Part shown: piece by piece, positions 7,180 to 16,451 of the stretch
Layout of the letters: each line of letters starts with the position of its first letter
Position numbering within the stretch: position 1 is the stretch's first letter
Assembly (NCBI GenBank): GCA_963832245.1
Contig: CAWHTG010000004.1
Span: forward strand, 2,294,001-2,358,000
DNA length: 64,000 nucleotides
Source: JABDBE01 sp963832245
GTDB taxonomy: Bacteria > Acidobacteriota > Terriglobia > Terriglobales > Acidobacteriaceae
Direction of reading: 5' to 3'
The notes under the pieces: model-generated
What the model was told of the DNA's origin: nothing
Databases searched by the model: none
The model's input: only the letters and a program-made list of their open reading frames with translations
Position numbers and translations under genes: made by a program

Positions 7180-10100
7180 GTGTCCGGTTGCTCAACCGGA
7201 ACGCCGTCGCGAAAACTCACACTTCTTCCGGAGATGGCTGGAATGCGTTCGCCGGGAACCAGAATGCCGACCAAGTTCAGCGGATCAGCCGCGGACAGGG
7301 TGATGGTTTCACCGGTCGGTGGCATTTTCCGCGTGGCTCGCAACGACTCGACCGCGACTGGCAAGGCGAATTGCTCGCCGAGGAATCCATCTACAAAACG
7401 GCCGCCGCGAATTTCACCGCGATCTTCCAGCCGACGAAACGCCATTTGCAGTTCGCGCCACTTGGGCAGGTTGGTCTCTCTCGCGAGCACGTCGCGGAAG
7501 ACGATTCCGTAACGTTTCAGCAGCATCCAGCAGGTGGCTTCGACAGTCCGGTTGCGTTCGACAGCTGCGTCGGTGTAGAGGAGCGCCCATCGTCCTGAGC
7601 TGTGGCGGGGACGCGAGGTGCGCCCGCTGCCTTGTCCCGCGCGCCGTTTAGGATCGATGAGCGAGCGCAGGTTGTCGAAGCCATCCGCAGTGACGACGCC
7701 AGCGGCCACTAATTCCCACAAAGCCGTTTCGACTTCGGCCTTTAGTTTGTCTGTGCCGCGGACAATGTCCGCGAAGAACGAAGCTCCGCGCTGGCGCAGG
7801 AAATCCAGTACCTGCTTTGCCCCGTCACTCAAACCACGCGCTTCGGGTTGATTGGCAACCGGATTATGGGGCGTCATCCAGTCCGCCTCGTCGCGAACAA
7901 AGAAAGTGATGGGGGCTACGCTAGTCGGAATCACTCTCCGCTTGCCTGCGGCAGAATCTTCGAGCGTAGCCGGATGCGGCGAGAGACGTCCCCAGCCTAC
8001 CGCGCCAGTCAAGCAGAGCTGGTCCAGCCACTGTGGATCGTAATTCGCGATGCGTCTCCCCAGGATTTGCCGCTCCCATGCATTGGCAGGGATTTCGAAT
8101 CCTTGAAGCTGGCGCAATACTTCGAGCGTGGCCCGCTCACCCTGGACCTGCGTTCCCGGCGCAACGTGCTGCCAGCGGAGCAGCCAGCGCATGAACTGTG
8201 CTGCCGTTATGGGCTCGATTTGCTTGCGTAGCGTCGCAACCGTCAGCCTATGAATTCGCGCCAGCAAACGCCGCTCACACCACTCGATCTCAGGCTCGTG
8301 TGCCGCGGCCGCCCCCGCCCGCGGCCCTTGATCGGTAAACCTTCCACGCAAGATGGCCCCACTCGCCTCCAGGCGTAACAGAGCCCGATCAATCTCAGCA
8401 GAAGGCAATCCAAGCAGCGACCCGAGTTGTTGGGCCGTTACGGGGCCTAGATGTGCCATCCAACCAGTAACCAGCGCAAGTACGGCATCATCCCGAGAGG
8501 GAAGTGCGCTCTCGATTTGGGCGACGGCTCGATCAAAACGGGCATCGGGAAAGAGCAAGGAAAACATCTGAGCACGCTCAGCGGCTGCCCAGTAATGGCG
8601 GTCGCCATGAAACGCGCTAGTGACTCGTCCCTGTTCAACTAATTGTTGGAAATATTCATTCCATCGGTTGTTCCCGCTATTGTCCACGTAGCCCCAGACG
8701 CGCTCTTCCGGGTGGGCGAGCGCACGCTCGCCAGTAATCACTGCGGAGCTTTGCTCCGCTGGACGGATGAGGGCGTCCGTCCCTACGTGATCCACCGGAA
8801 CTGCGATAAGGGTGTGGAGGACATCGTGCAACTCATCGGCGTCGCGGACGTCGGGCCATGCCTCTTCGCGGACTTGGGCAATCGCTGCGGGATCAAGCTT
8901 CCCGACTTCTTCTAACACTGACTCCGGCAGGATTCGCCGCATTTCCACGGCGCGCGCCCGACGCTCTTCTAACGGGGCGTCGTCGAGATAGGCATACGGA
9001 TTGGCATTGAGAATTTCGTGCGAGAACTGTGAGGGCACAGGTGTGTCTACCGCAACGCAGCGGATGCGACCGTCGGCCATCGCTCGCAGCAGATTCTTCA
9101 AACCCTCCAGGTCCATCGCCTCGGTCAGCACGTCCTTCATTACTTCGTTCACCAAAGGGTGATTCGGGAACTGGATGTCCCCTACAATATTTTCCTGGCA
9201 AGCGGCCACGTCGGGGAAAACCGAGGCCAACAGATCGTCCGAGCGCATACGCTGAATCTGCGGCGGGACTTTCTTGCCTCCCTGAAAGCGCAAAAGAGCG
9301 AGGGCGCGGTTTGCGTCCCATCGCCACCGAGTTCCGAAAATTGGAGATGCGCAGGCGGCTTGCTCGAGGATAGGCTGCACTGTTTCAGCACTCAAAAAGT
9401 GAAAAACATCAGCCAAGGGAAAGCTGTGTTGCTCGGCTAACGCGATATTCAAACCGTTGTCGGTAGCTGCGGCTTGCAGTTCGAAGTTGAAGCTACGGCA
9501 GAACCGCTTGCGCAAAGCCAAGCCCCAAGCCTTGTTGATCCGTCCTCCGAATGGAGCGTGGATCACCAGTTGCATTCCGCCAGCTTCATCGAAGAAACGT
9601 TCAGCGATAACGGTTTTCTGCGTGGGCACGGCCCCGAGCACGGCGCGCCCCTGCAGAATGTATTCGATCATTTGCTCGGCGCCGGAGTCGTCGAGGCCAC
9701 ATTCGCCTTTTAGCCAGGCCACTGTCTCCGCCACTTCGGGCTGGCTGAAAGACAGCCCGACTGGCGAGATGTGCGGAAGCCGGTCGCTGATTTGTTGCCG
9801 CAAATCAGCGATATGTAACGAGAGCTCTTCGGTTCGCGCCGGGGCCTCTCCGAGCCAGAAGGGAACGCTGGGCGGCGCGCCGTGGGCGTCTTCCACTAAC
9901 ACCCGCCCGGACTTGCCTTCGACCCGGCGGATTCGCCATGAGGTGTTGCCTAGCAGCACGATGTCGCCCGCGTTGCTTTCGACAGCAAAGTCTTCGTCGA
10001 GCGTGCCGACGACCATTCCTTCAGGCTCGGCCACCACGGTGAACAACGCAGTTTCCGGGATAGCGCCGCCGCTGGTGATTGCCGCCAGTCGTGCGCCGCG

Positions 10101-11657
10101 CCGCGCCCGCAGCTTGCGATTGATGCGATCGTGATGGATGTACGCGCCATAGCGTCCGCGCCGCGAAGCAATGCCCTCGGAGAGCATTTCGAGAACGGCA
10201 TCGTAGGTCTCACGCGACAGATTGCGGTACGGATAGGCTCGGCGCACCAGAGCGAATAATTCGTCTTCGTCCCATCCCGCATCGGTAGCGCCAGCGTCAT
10301 CGCCGGCTGTCCCGAGGGTATCTTGCCCCCGGCTGTGCGGGCGAGACGCCCCCACGACAGCCGCCGGGACGGCGGCGCTACGGGCGGATGCGCAAGTGGC
10401 CACGATCTGCTGGGCCAGGATATCGAGTGGCGAATCGGGAATCATAATGCGATCGATATCGCCTTGGCGGATGGCTCGCACCAGGGCTGCGCACTCCTGA
10501 AGCTCGTCGCGTGTAGTTACGAAAAAGCGTCCCTTGGGAACCGCGCCCCGCCAGTGTCCCGACCGTCCCACGCGTTGCAGAGCCACCGCAATGGCCCGGG
10601 GAGAGCTGATCTGCACCACCAAGTCCACCGTACCGATATCAATTCCCAGTTCAAGCGAGGCGGTTGCGACTAATACTTTGACTTCGCCATCTTTGAGTTT
10701 CTTTTCTGCGGCCAGACGCAATTTGCGCGACAAGCTGCCGTGATGGGCAGCGATGTTGTCCGGGCCCAGTTTTTCAGCGAGATGATGCGAGATTCGCTCC
10801 GACAGACGCCGGGTATTTACGAAGACCAGCGTGGAGCGATGTTGTTCGACCAGTTCCACCAGGCGGTTATAGATCTCCTCCCACATTTCGTTGGTGGCAA
10901 TTGGGCCCAGTTGGCTGGCGGGGACTTCGACGGCAAGATCGAGCTTGCGCTTATGTCCCAGATTCACGATGACTGGATCCGGGCGGCCGCTGCCAGTGAG
11001 GAAATGGGCGATCTCTTCAATCGGTTTTTGTGTGGCAGAGAGACCGATCCGAACTGGCGGGCGATAGGTCAACGCCTCCAAACGCTCCAGCGAAAGCGCC
11101 AGGTGAGCGCCGCGTTTGTCATCTGCCACGGCGTGAATCTCGTCGACAATCACGGTCTCGATATCACGCAAGATCACGCGGCTCTTCTCCGCAGTCAGCA
11201 GGATGTAGAGGGACTCCGGAGTGGTCACCAGAATATGCGGAGGACGCTTTAGCATCGCCCGCCGCTCGTGCATGAGCGTGTCGCCGGTGCGGACTGCAGT
11301 GCGGATCTGTGGCATCAGGAATCCGCGCTCACCTGCCATCTGCAGGATTTCACCCAGCGGCACTTCGAGGTTCTTCTGGATATCGTTGCCCAGCGCTTTC
11401 AGCGGCGAGACGTAGAGGACTTCGGTGCGGTCCTGGAGATCGCCGGCTAGAGCCTTGCGCACCAGCCGATCGATGCAGGCGAGAAAAGCGGCGAGGGTCT
11501 TGCCGGAGCCCGTGGGCGCGGAAATCAGCGTGGTGTGGCCCGCCAGAATGTGCGGCCGTCCCTGCTCCTGCGGCTCGGTGGGAGTGCCGAAACGTCGAAC
11601 GAACCAATCCCTTACCAGAGGGTGGGCCCAGTCAAGAGGCGCGGCAGGGAGGGACAT
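7143..11657 (-). CDS. lhr: Large Lhr-type DEAD/DEAH-box helicase
   Basis: About 1504 residues starting MSLPAAPLDWAHPLVRDWF. Motifs: Walker A SAPTGSGKT (46-54), DEIH box in VDEIHAV, LSAT, and motif VI QRVGRSGH, followed by the long C-terminal region typical of full-length Lhr helicases, which unwind DNA or RNA-DNA hybrids in repair. ATG 11657 was chosen because the family's conserved N-terminus begins there; the frame stays open 51 codons further upstream but with unlike residues. Two stretches do not look native: ~426-457 and ~956-972, each coincident with a palindromic repeat read in frame. The gene is otherwise intact. Confidence 0.9.
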   Translation of the reverse strand: MSLPAAPLDWAHPLVRDWFVRRFGTPTEPQEQGRPHILAGHTTLISAPTGSGKTLAAFLACIDRLVRKALAGDLQDRTEVLYVSPLKALGNDIQKNLEVPLGEILQMAGERGFLMPQIRTAVRTGDTLMHERRAMLKRPPHILVTTPESLYILLTAEKSRVILRDIETVIVDEIHAVADDKRGAHLALSLERLEALTYRPPVRIGLSATQKPIEEIAHFLTGSGRPDPVIVNLGHKRKLDLAVEVPASQLGPIATNEMWEEIYNRLVELVEQHRSTLVFVNTRRLSERISHHLAEKLGPDNIAAHHGSLSRKLRLAAEKKLKDGEVKVLVATASLELGIDIGTVDLVVQISSPRAIAVALQRVGRSGHWRGAVPKGRFFVTTRDELQECAALVRAIRQGDIDRIMIPDSPLDILAQQIVATCASARSAAVPAAVVGASRPHSRGQDTLGTAGDDAGATDAGWDEDELFALVRRAYPYRNLSRETYDAVLEMLSEGIASRRGRYGAYIHHDRINRKLRARRGARLAAITSGGAIPETALFTVVAEPEGMVVGTLDEDFAVESNAGDIVLLGNTSWRIRRVEGKSGRVLVEDAHGAPPSVPFWLGEAPARTEELSLHIADLRQQISDRLPHISPVGLSFSQPEVAETVAWLKGECGLDDSGAEQMIEYILQGRAVLGAVPTQKTVIAERFFDEAGGMQLVIHAPFGGRINKAWGLALRKRFCRSFNFELQAAATDNGLNIALAEQHSFPLADVFHFLSAETVQPILEQAACASPIFGTRWRWDANRALALLRFQGGKKVPPQIQRMRSDDLLASVFPDVAACQENIVGDIQFPNHPLVNEVMKDVLTEAMDLEGLKNLLRAMADGRIRCVAVDTPVPSQFSHEILNANPYAYLDDAPLEERRARAVEMRRILPESVLEEVGKLDPAAIAQVREEAWPDVRDADELHDVLHTLIAVPVDHVGTDALIRPAEQSSAVITGERALAHPEERVWGYVDNSGNNRWNEYFQQLVEQGRVTSAFHGDRHYWAAAERAQMFSLLFPDARFDRAVAQIESALPSRDDAVLALVTGWMAHLGPVTAQQLGSLLGLPSAEIDRALLRLEASGAILRGRFTDQGPRAGAAAAHEPEIEWCERRLLARIHRLTVATLRKQIEPITAAQFMRWLLRWQHVAPGTQVQGERATLEVLRQLQGFEIPANAWERQILGRRIANYDPQWLDQLCLTGAVGWGRLSPHPATLEDSAAGKRRVIPTSVAPITFFVRDEADWMTPHNPVANQPEARGLSDGAKQVLDFLRQRGASFFADIVRGTDKLKAEVETALWELVAAGVVTADGFDNLRSLIDPKRRAGQGSGRTSRPRHSSGRWALLYTDAAVERNRTVEATCWMLLKRYGIVFRDVLARETNLPKWRELQMAFRRLEDRGEIRGGRFVDGFLGEQFALPVAVESLRATRKMPPTGETITLSAADPLNLVGILVPGERIPAISGRSVSFRDGVPVEQPDTQLLPQPSAVAG
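8741..8790 (-). repeat. Palindromic repeat (family 3) inside lhr
   Basis: Read on the minus strand this starts CACGTAGGGACGGACGCC and ends GGAGCAAAGCTCCGCAG, closely matching the intergenic copy at 18292-18341. Two small hairpins are present (GGACG..CGTCC and GGAGC..GCTCC). It is translated in frame as part of Lhr (HVGTDALIRPAEQSSAV). Confidence 0.7.
10286..10380. repeat. 95-bp inverted-end repeat (family 1) inside lhr
   Basis: The element begins TAGCGCCAGCG and ends CGGCGGCGCTA, and its ~25-base ends are imperfect inverted copies that also contain CGGCTGTC/GACAGCCG. Inner parts form further GC-rich hairpins. Related arms occur at 39109-39180 and 40934-40995. It contributes about 32 residues to Lhr without breaking the frame. 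Confidence 0.75.
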
Positions 11658-11821
11658 TAAGATATTGTAGCCGGAGAATGGATATTCGTAAAATGTTCGC
11701 CTAAAGTCCCATGACATGCACGGCCCCGTAACGCAAAGAAGAAAAGTAGCCGTATAGCAATAGGTTCCAACAACTGCCGAAGGGGCATACCGAATGCATA
11801 TGTAAGCCATAGGAAACGCTT

Positions 11822-12051
11822 TTTACTGTCGCCAGTTCTAAGGGCCAGATAATGATCCCGGCTCCACTGCGCGAAGAACTCGGTATCAAGGCTGGAACTC
11901 GTTTGGCTCTCACCCGGAAGAAGGCCGTTTGATCCTGCAGCCTGTTACCGAGGACTTTATCGACAGCGTGATGGGCAGTTGCAAGGGCGAGGACTCGTTG
12001 GTCGAGGCGCTTGAACACGAACACGGCGCGACGCAACCGAGTACATCCTGA
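11822..12051 (+). pseudogene. AbrB/SpoVT-type antitoxin remnant (VapB-like)
   Basis: Frame one reads TVASSKGQIMIPAPLREELG and on through KAGTRLAL, the swapped-hairpin AbrB DNA-binding signature, then hits TGA. A neighbouring frame continues GRLILQPVTEDFIDS and later SLVEALEHEH, the usual C-terminal part of the same antitoxin family. A single indel near 11930 joins the two. No start codon precedes the first part (an in-frame TAG lies just upstream), and no PIN toxin follows. It is a decayed antitoxin gene. Confidence 0.7.
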
Positions 12052-12372
12052 AGGCGCAGGGAGCATGCAAGCGAGTGGTCAGCGAGTACATCTGCGAGAG
12101 AAGTCCGAAGAAAGCCGGTTCTTAGCTGTTGGTCTTTGACCCTGTGACGAAAGGGGCGCCGTGGATCTTTGGCTAAAGGCTAACAGCTGATTTTGAAAAA
12201 CCCACCGGCTGTCTGCTTGGGGCGTGCTCGGGTCGACAACCGATGGGCTACGTCTCCTTACTCACCCTGTCGTTTTCAGGAGTTCATTACTAATTAAGAA
12301 CCCAACGTACCAAGAAAGTTTCGCCGCCCACGATAAATTTTGTGGATTTCTAAACTCGTGCAAGGCCGCAAC
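12052..12372. other. Gene-free spacer after the antitoxin remnant
   Basis: No supported gene. It holds a loose inverted pair, TAGCTGTTGG near 12124 and CTAACAGCTGA near 12180, of the kind seen in small dispersed repeats. The end towards 12372 carries the tail of the TPR gene on the other strand. Confidence 0.4.
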
Positions 12373-13194
12373 TTACTCGGGAATCGCCGGTGGACGAGCC
12401 GCCATAAGCTGGGTGAACCGGCTATCGGTGCGCAGCCCGGCAAATTCTGGATCTTTATAGACGTCGTTAATCCCCTTGTAGCCTTCCTCAAGAGCGCGCC
12501 GAAGGTACTGCAGAGACCGGTCCCGGTCCCCCTGCTTGGCCCAGAGTCTGGCGATTATGTAATCGTAACGTGCCCGGTCCTCCGGGGACGGGAGTTGCGC
12601 CGATATTCCGTTGTGCGAGCTGCGTTCCAGGATATTTGGATCAAGCTGCATGGCCTTGGTATAGGCTTCGCTGGCTTTTTCAAACTCCTTCTTCCCGAAG
12701 TAAGCCGCACCTTGATTGCTGTAGAACGAAGCGGAATCCGGCTGCAACTGAATGGCCTTCGAATATTGTTTGATCGCTTTCCCGTATTTCTTCCGCTCGT
12801 AATCGATTACACCGAGATTGTTCACGGCGTCGGCGTAGTCGTGGTCGTAATGAATGGCGCGTTCGAAGTCCTTTCCGGCTTCATTGAAGCGCTGCAGTAG
12901 CAGTTCGGCAATCCCAGCCTTGTTATATGCTCTGGCATTGTTCCGATTCTTGGCTAGAGCCGCACGGTAGTAATCCAGCGCGTCCAGGTAGTCTTTTTCA
13001 ACTCGGAGCTCGTCCCCACGATTTTCCAGTTCCTCGGCCGTGGCAGTCGCAGATGGAGGCGCTGTACGCCGCATAGTAGGGGGGCTAATTTGCACCAGCT
13101 CCGGCGAACTTTGAGCTTGCACGGTGGACGTGAAAGGAATGACCAGGGCTAGCACACAGAAGACTTGCAGGCAGAACAGAGATTGTGGGCGCAT
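12373..13194 (-). CDS. Secreted TPR-repeat protein
   Basis: 273 residues. An N-terminal signal peptide ends near VQAQSS. From about residue 45, four to five tetratricopeptide repeats follow, with the usual A-N-LG--Y and A--Y-KA-QL-P patterns (for example AIKQYSKAIQLQPD and ASEAYTKAMQLDPN). TPR proteins are scaffolds; no catalytic domain is present. GGAGGT lies seven bases before the ATG, a strong ribosome site. It follows the penicillin-binding protein gene on the same strand after a ~70-base gap, so both may share a transcript and an envelope role. Confidence 0.85.
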   Translation of the reverse strand: MRPQSLFCLQVFCVLALVIPFTSTVQAQSSPELVQISPPTMRRTAPPSATATAEELENRGDELRVEKDYLDALDYYRAALAKNRNNARAYNKAGIAELLLQRFNEAGKDFERAIHYDHDYADAVNNLGVIDYERKKYGKAIKQYSKAIQLQPDSASFYSNQGAAYFGKKEFEKASEAYTKAMQLDPNILERSSHNGISAQLPSPEDRARYDYIIARLWAKQGDRDRSLQYLRRALEEGYKGINDVYKDPEFAGLRTDSRFTQLMAARPPAIPE

Positions 13195-13265
13195 AGCTCA
13201 CCTCCGAAGGCACCAGGCGAACTTTCTACATATCCGTTGACACCTTCAGACCAGACAAAGTTCCC

Positions 13266-15857
13266 TCAATGGGGCGGATTCCCAGACTGCGCCGGTGGAT
13301 TGGCCGGAGGGTCAGACGGTTTGTCATCCTTAAAGATACCCGCTATTTTGCCAAAAAAACCCTTTTTTTTCTTGCCATCCTGATCGGTTGCATTTGCGTC
13401 TTGAGCCCCCGCACCAGCCTGGGTCCCATTCTGACTACTGGACACCGGTGGCGGAAGCGCCTTATCGCCCCCCAAACCGAGAATACGGGAGAAAAATGCC
13501 TTTACGCCAGTGGGCTGATCGCAGGTTTGATTGGGTTCGGTCCCGGCAATGAAGGCTGCGGTATAGGTTTGCGGGCAGGCCGGAGTTGCCAGCAAGTTGG
13601 TCGCCTTGTCCAGTTGCACATCCACGACCCCCGCCGGTTGAGCGAACGACTTAACGTCGGAGTACTGGGGAAGCGCAACCGCCTTCTTCATGAACTCCGC
13701 CCAGATGGGCGCGGCGGTTTGGGCTCCACTCAAGTGGAGGTCGCTGTAATCGTCAAAGCCGACCCAGACAATGCACAGAAGATTGCTGGTGTAACCGGCA
13801 AACCAGCCATCATGGGAGCTTCCCGTTTTACCGGCTGCGGGAGCCTCAAAACCGCGGGTGCGAACCTCGTAGGCCGTCCCGAAGTTAAGCACGCCCTCCA
13901 TCATGTTTGTCATGACGGCGGCAACCCGCGGATCGAGCACCTGGCGCGTATCCGGTTTGAAGTCCATAACCACGTCCCCGGCGGCATTGCGCACCGAATT
14001 GACCAGTACAGGGGAAAGGCGCACACCGGCATTGGCGAAGACCGTGTATGCGGCCGCCATATCCAAAGGCGTGGCGTCATAGGAACCGAGCGCCATGGCC
14101 GGCGTTGGTTTTACCGAAGTGATTCCAGCGGCCTTTGCCAAATCTGAAACCTTGTCGTAACCCACTTCTTCCGCCAGCTTTACGGTCGCGTTGTTTAGTG
14201 ACATTGCGAGCGCGTATCGCGCCGTTACGTCGCCGTGATATTCCTCCTTGTAATTGCGCGGCTCGTAGATCTGATCGCCATAGGCAAAAGTGCTTGGTTG
14301 ATCGGTAACCATCGAGGCAGGAGTGAAGACGGGATTGGCTCCGTTCACAGCAGTGTTGATTGCCGCGGCATAGACAAACGGTTTGAAAATTGATCCCGTG
14401 GGACGTCTCGCCACCGCATGATCCAACTGGCTGAAGCCGTAATTCCGTCCGCCCACCAAAGCGAGTACTTCCCCGGTGTGAGGATTAAGAGCGACCAGGG
14501 CGACTTGCGCCTGCGGCCCGGGAGCAACTTTGGTCTCGTACTTGTTTTTGCCTATCTTTACCTTCTTGGTGCGCCGCTTCGTCACTTGCTCGTCGACCAA
14601 CTTCATGCCAACATCAACGGCTTGAGCTGCCGCCCGCTGCACGTCAGGATCGAGGGTTGTATAAATGCGGTAAGACTGCTCGTTGAGTTCGCGCTCATTC
14701 AGCCGGCTGATTACCGCGTCGCGAACCAGGTCGACAAAATATGGCGCATCGCTCGCCTCCACGTTCGGAGGCGCGAGCTTGAGCGGGGATGCTTTCGCCT
14801 TGTCCGCTTGTTCTCTGGTGATTGCATGGGTCTCAACCATGCTGTCCAGCACGAGGTTGCGACGTTCCGTGGCGCGCTCCGGATGGCGATAAGGAGATAA
14901 ATAGCTGGGCGCCTGGATCAAGCCCGCAATCAGCGCGGCCTCAGGGAGCGAAATGTCTTTTAGGTCTTTATTGAAGTACGCTTGCGAAGCTTCGGCAAAG
15001 CCGCTAATGGTGAAAGAGCCACGCTGTCCGAGGTCCACTCTGTTGGCATAGAACTCAAAAATCTGCTGCTTGCTGAACTTCTGTTCCAGCTCCATCGCAA
15101 TCAGCATTTCCACGATCTTGCGCTTGAACGTTTTCTCGGGAGTCAAGAAAAATGCGCGCGATAGTTGCATGGTGATGGTGGATCCACCCTGCTCATGTTT
15201 CTGACGAGTGATGTCAACCCACGCCGCCTCGCCCAAGCGGATGAAATTCACTCCGCCATGCTGGAAAAAGCGCCGATCCTCGATGGCCAGCACGGCATCC
15301 ACCAGCATCTTGGGAATGTCGTTGTACTTCACCAAACGTCGCTTGGATCGCTGTTCCGCGTCAAAGAGCGCCGTAATCATGCGGGGCTCCAGTTCGTAGG
15401 CTTGCAGGTCGCCAGATTTCCCCGCAATGCTTGAGACGCGCCCATCTTCTACGCGGATGGTCGCCGGCTCCGGGCTGTGGTAGGACTGTGGACCGGGCTT
15501 GATTTCAATTCCATTTTTCAGTGCGCGGTAACTCCCCATCTGCGATAGGCCGTCGTTCTCCGCATAACCCGCTCGGCGCAATTGGGCTGCGACCTCGTGC
15601 AAATCGACTTTCTCCCCCACTTTGACCGCGCGCGGTATGGCATAGATTGTGGCCGAACTGCTGAAAACCGGCCCTTTGAAGCGCTGATCAATGACCCGGC
15701 CGTATCTTATGTAAAAGTAGGAGAAAAAGCCGCAGACGGCCACGGACAGAATTATAAAAACGGCGAGGGCGATTCGAATGACCGGATCGTTAGTGACGGC
15801 TCCCTTTCCGCCTCTCCCGGGCTGCTTTCTCTTCGGAATCTTGAGTTTAATGGTCAC
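13266..15857 (-). CDS. mrcB: Bifunctional class A penicillin-binding protein (PBP1B-like)
   Basis: 863 residues: basic cytoplasmic start, one transmembrane helix (~27-50), a UB2H-like domain (~70-150), a GT51 glycosyltransferase (E193 in AIEDRRFFQHGG) and a transpeptidase with S489-I-F-K492, SLN in AMSLNNA and KTG in AAGKTGSS. It polymerises and cross-links peptidoglycan. The C-terminal ~80 residues are Pro/Gln/Lys-rich and low in complexity. The frame opens with GTG and has no good ribosome site, so the exact start is uncertain. The UB2H-like region points to PBP1B rather than PBP1A. Confidence 0.92.
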   Translation of the reverse strand: MTIKLKIPKRKQPGRGGKGAVTNDPVIRIALAVFIILSVAVCGFFSYFYIRYGRVIDQRFKGPVFSSSATIYAIPRAVKVGEKVDLHEVAAQLRRAGYAENDGLSQMGSYRALKNGIEIKPGPQSYHSPEPATIRVEDGRVSSIAGKSGDLQAYELEPRMITALFDAEQRSKRRLVKYNDIPKMLVDAVLAIEDRRFFQHGGVNFIRLGEAAWVDITRQKHEQGGSTITMQLSRAFFLTPEKTFKRKIVEMLIAMELEQKFSKQQIFEFYANRVDLGQRGSFTISGFAEASQAYFNKDLKDISLPEAALIAGLIQAPSYLSPYRHPERATERRNLVLDSMVETHAITREQADKAKASPLKLAPPNVEASDAPYFVDLVRDAVISRLNERELNEQSYRIYTTLDPDVQRAAAQAVDVGMKLVDEQVTKRRTKKVKIGKNKYETKVAPGPQAQVALVALNPHTGEVLALVGGRNYGFSQLDHAVARRPTGSIFKPFVYAAAINTAVNGANPVFTPASMVTDQPSTFAYGDQIYEPRNYKEEYHGDVTARYALAMSLNNATVKLAEEVGYDKVSDLAKAAGITSVKPTPAMALGSYDATPLDMAAAYTVFANAGVRLSPVLVNSVRNAAGDVVMDFKPDTRQVLDPRVAAVMTNMMEGVLNFGTAYEVRTRGFEAPAAGKTGSSHDGWFAGYTSNLLCIVWVGFDDYSDLHLSGAQTAAPIWAEFMKKAVALPQYSDVKSFAQPAGVVDVQLDKATNLLATPACPQTYTAAFIAGTEPNQTCDQPTGVKAFFSRILGLGGDKALPPPVSSSQNGTQAGAGAQDANATDQDGKKKKGFFGKIAGIFKDDKPSDPPANPPAQSGNPPH

Positions 15858-16055
15858 AGTGAATGGACGGAATTACTCGGTTGCGCAGACATTCCCCCTT
15901 CAGTGAGATGGTCCCGCGGGCCAATGCGTTATCCCCGGAGTAGAACTGCTGGCGCCCTCCAATCCCCACCTTGCGAATGTTCCAATCGAGGCAAGCGGGA
16001 ACCAGAACTCCACTCCGCTCTCTATTCTAAATCACGCCGAATCCACAACCGTATA

Positions 16056-16412
16056 TCAGAAGGGGCTCTTGTTCTCGGTGGAGGCGTCGAAGTGCAGGTC
16101 CACGGGATATACCGCTAGGTCGAGATGAACGGTGTAGGGAGCGCTGATAGTGAGTGATCCGGTACCTTGGGTACCGTGACGCTGTACTTTGATCTGATCC
16201 TTGGCCAGCGGAATATCCAGACTCTGGGCTTTCTTGTAGAGAGTGTCGCGAATATCGCTTTCCGGCTTGCTGGTGTAGGTCTCGAGCGTAGCTTCCGTCT
16301 TCACAATATCCTGGAACTGGTAATTTTCATAATAAACAGGAACCAATTCCGATCCGAGATAGATTCCCGCGACAATCACGAAGATGCCAAATACGAGTTT
16401 GATCGTACCCAT
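16056..16412 (-). CDS. Small membrane-anchored hypothetical protein
   Basis: 118 residues starting MGTIKLVFGIFVIVAGIYLG: a single N-terminal transmembrane helix followed by a ~95-residue beta-rich domain outside the membrane. It resembles DUF4845-like small envelope proteins, but this is a weak impression. GGGAG lies upstream of the chosen ATG at 16412; eleven more in-frame codons upstream are unlikely to be used. It lies between proS and the PBP gene on the same strand. Confidence 0.7.
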   Translation of the reverse strand: MGTIKLVFGIFVIVAGIYLGSELVPVYYENYQFQDIVKTEATLETYTSKPESDIRDTLYKKAQSLDIPLAKDQIKVQRHGTQGTGSLTISAPYTVHLDLAVYPVDLHFDASTENKSPF

Positions 16413-16451
16413 CGCGCACTCCCGGGCTTCGGCCGCGCGCGCCAAGTCCGA

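Noticed and set aside
9457..10134. 225-residue Ser/Pro-rich frame antisense to lhr
   Set aside because: Low-complexity product typical of a reversed GC-rich gene.
13269..14147. 292-residue frame antisense to the PBP gene
   Set aside because: Shadow of the transpeptidase region; no recognisable domain or ribosome site.
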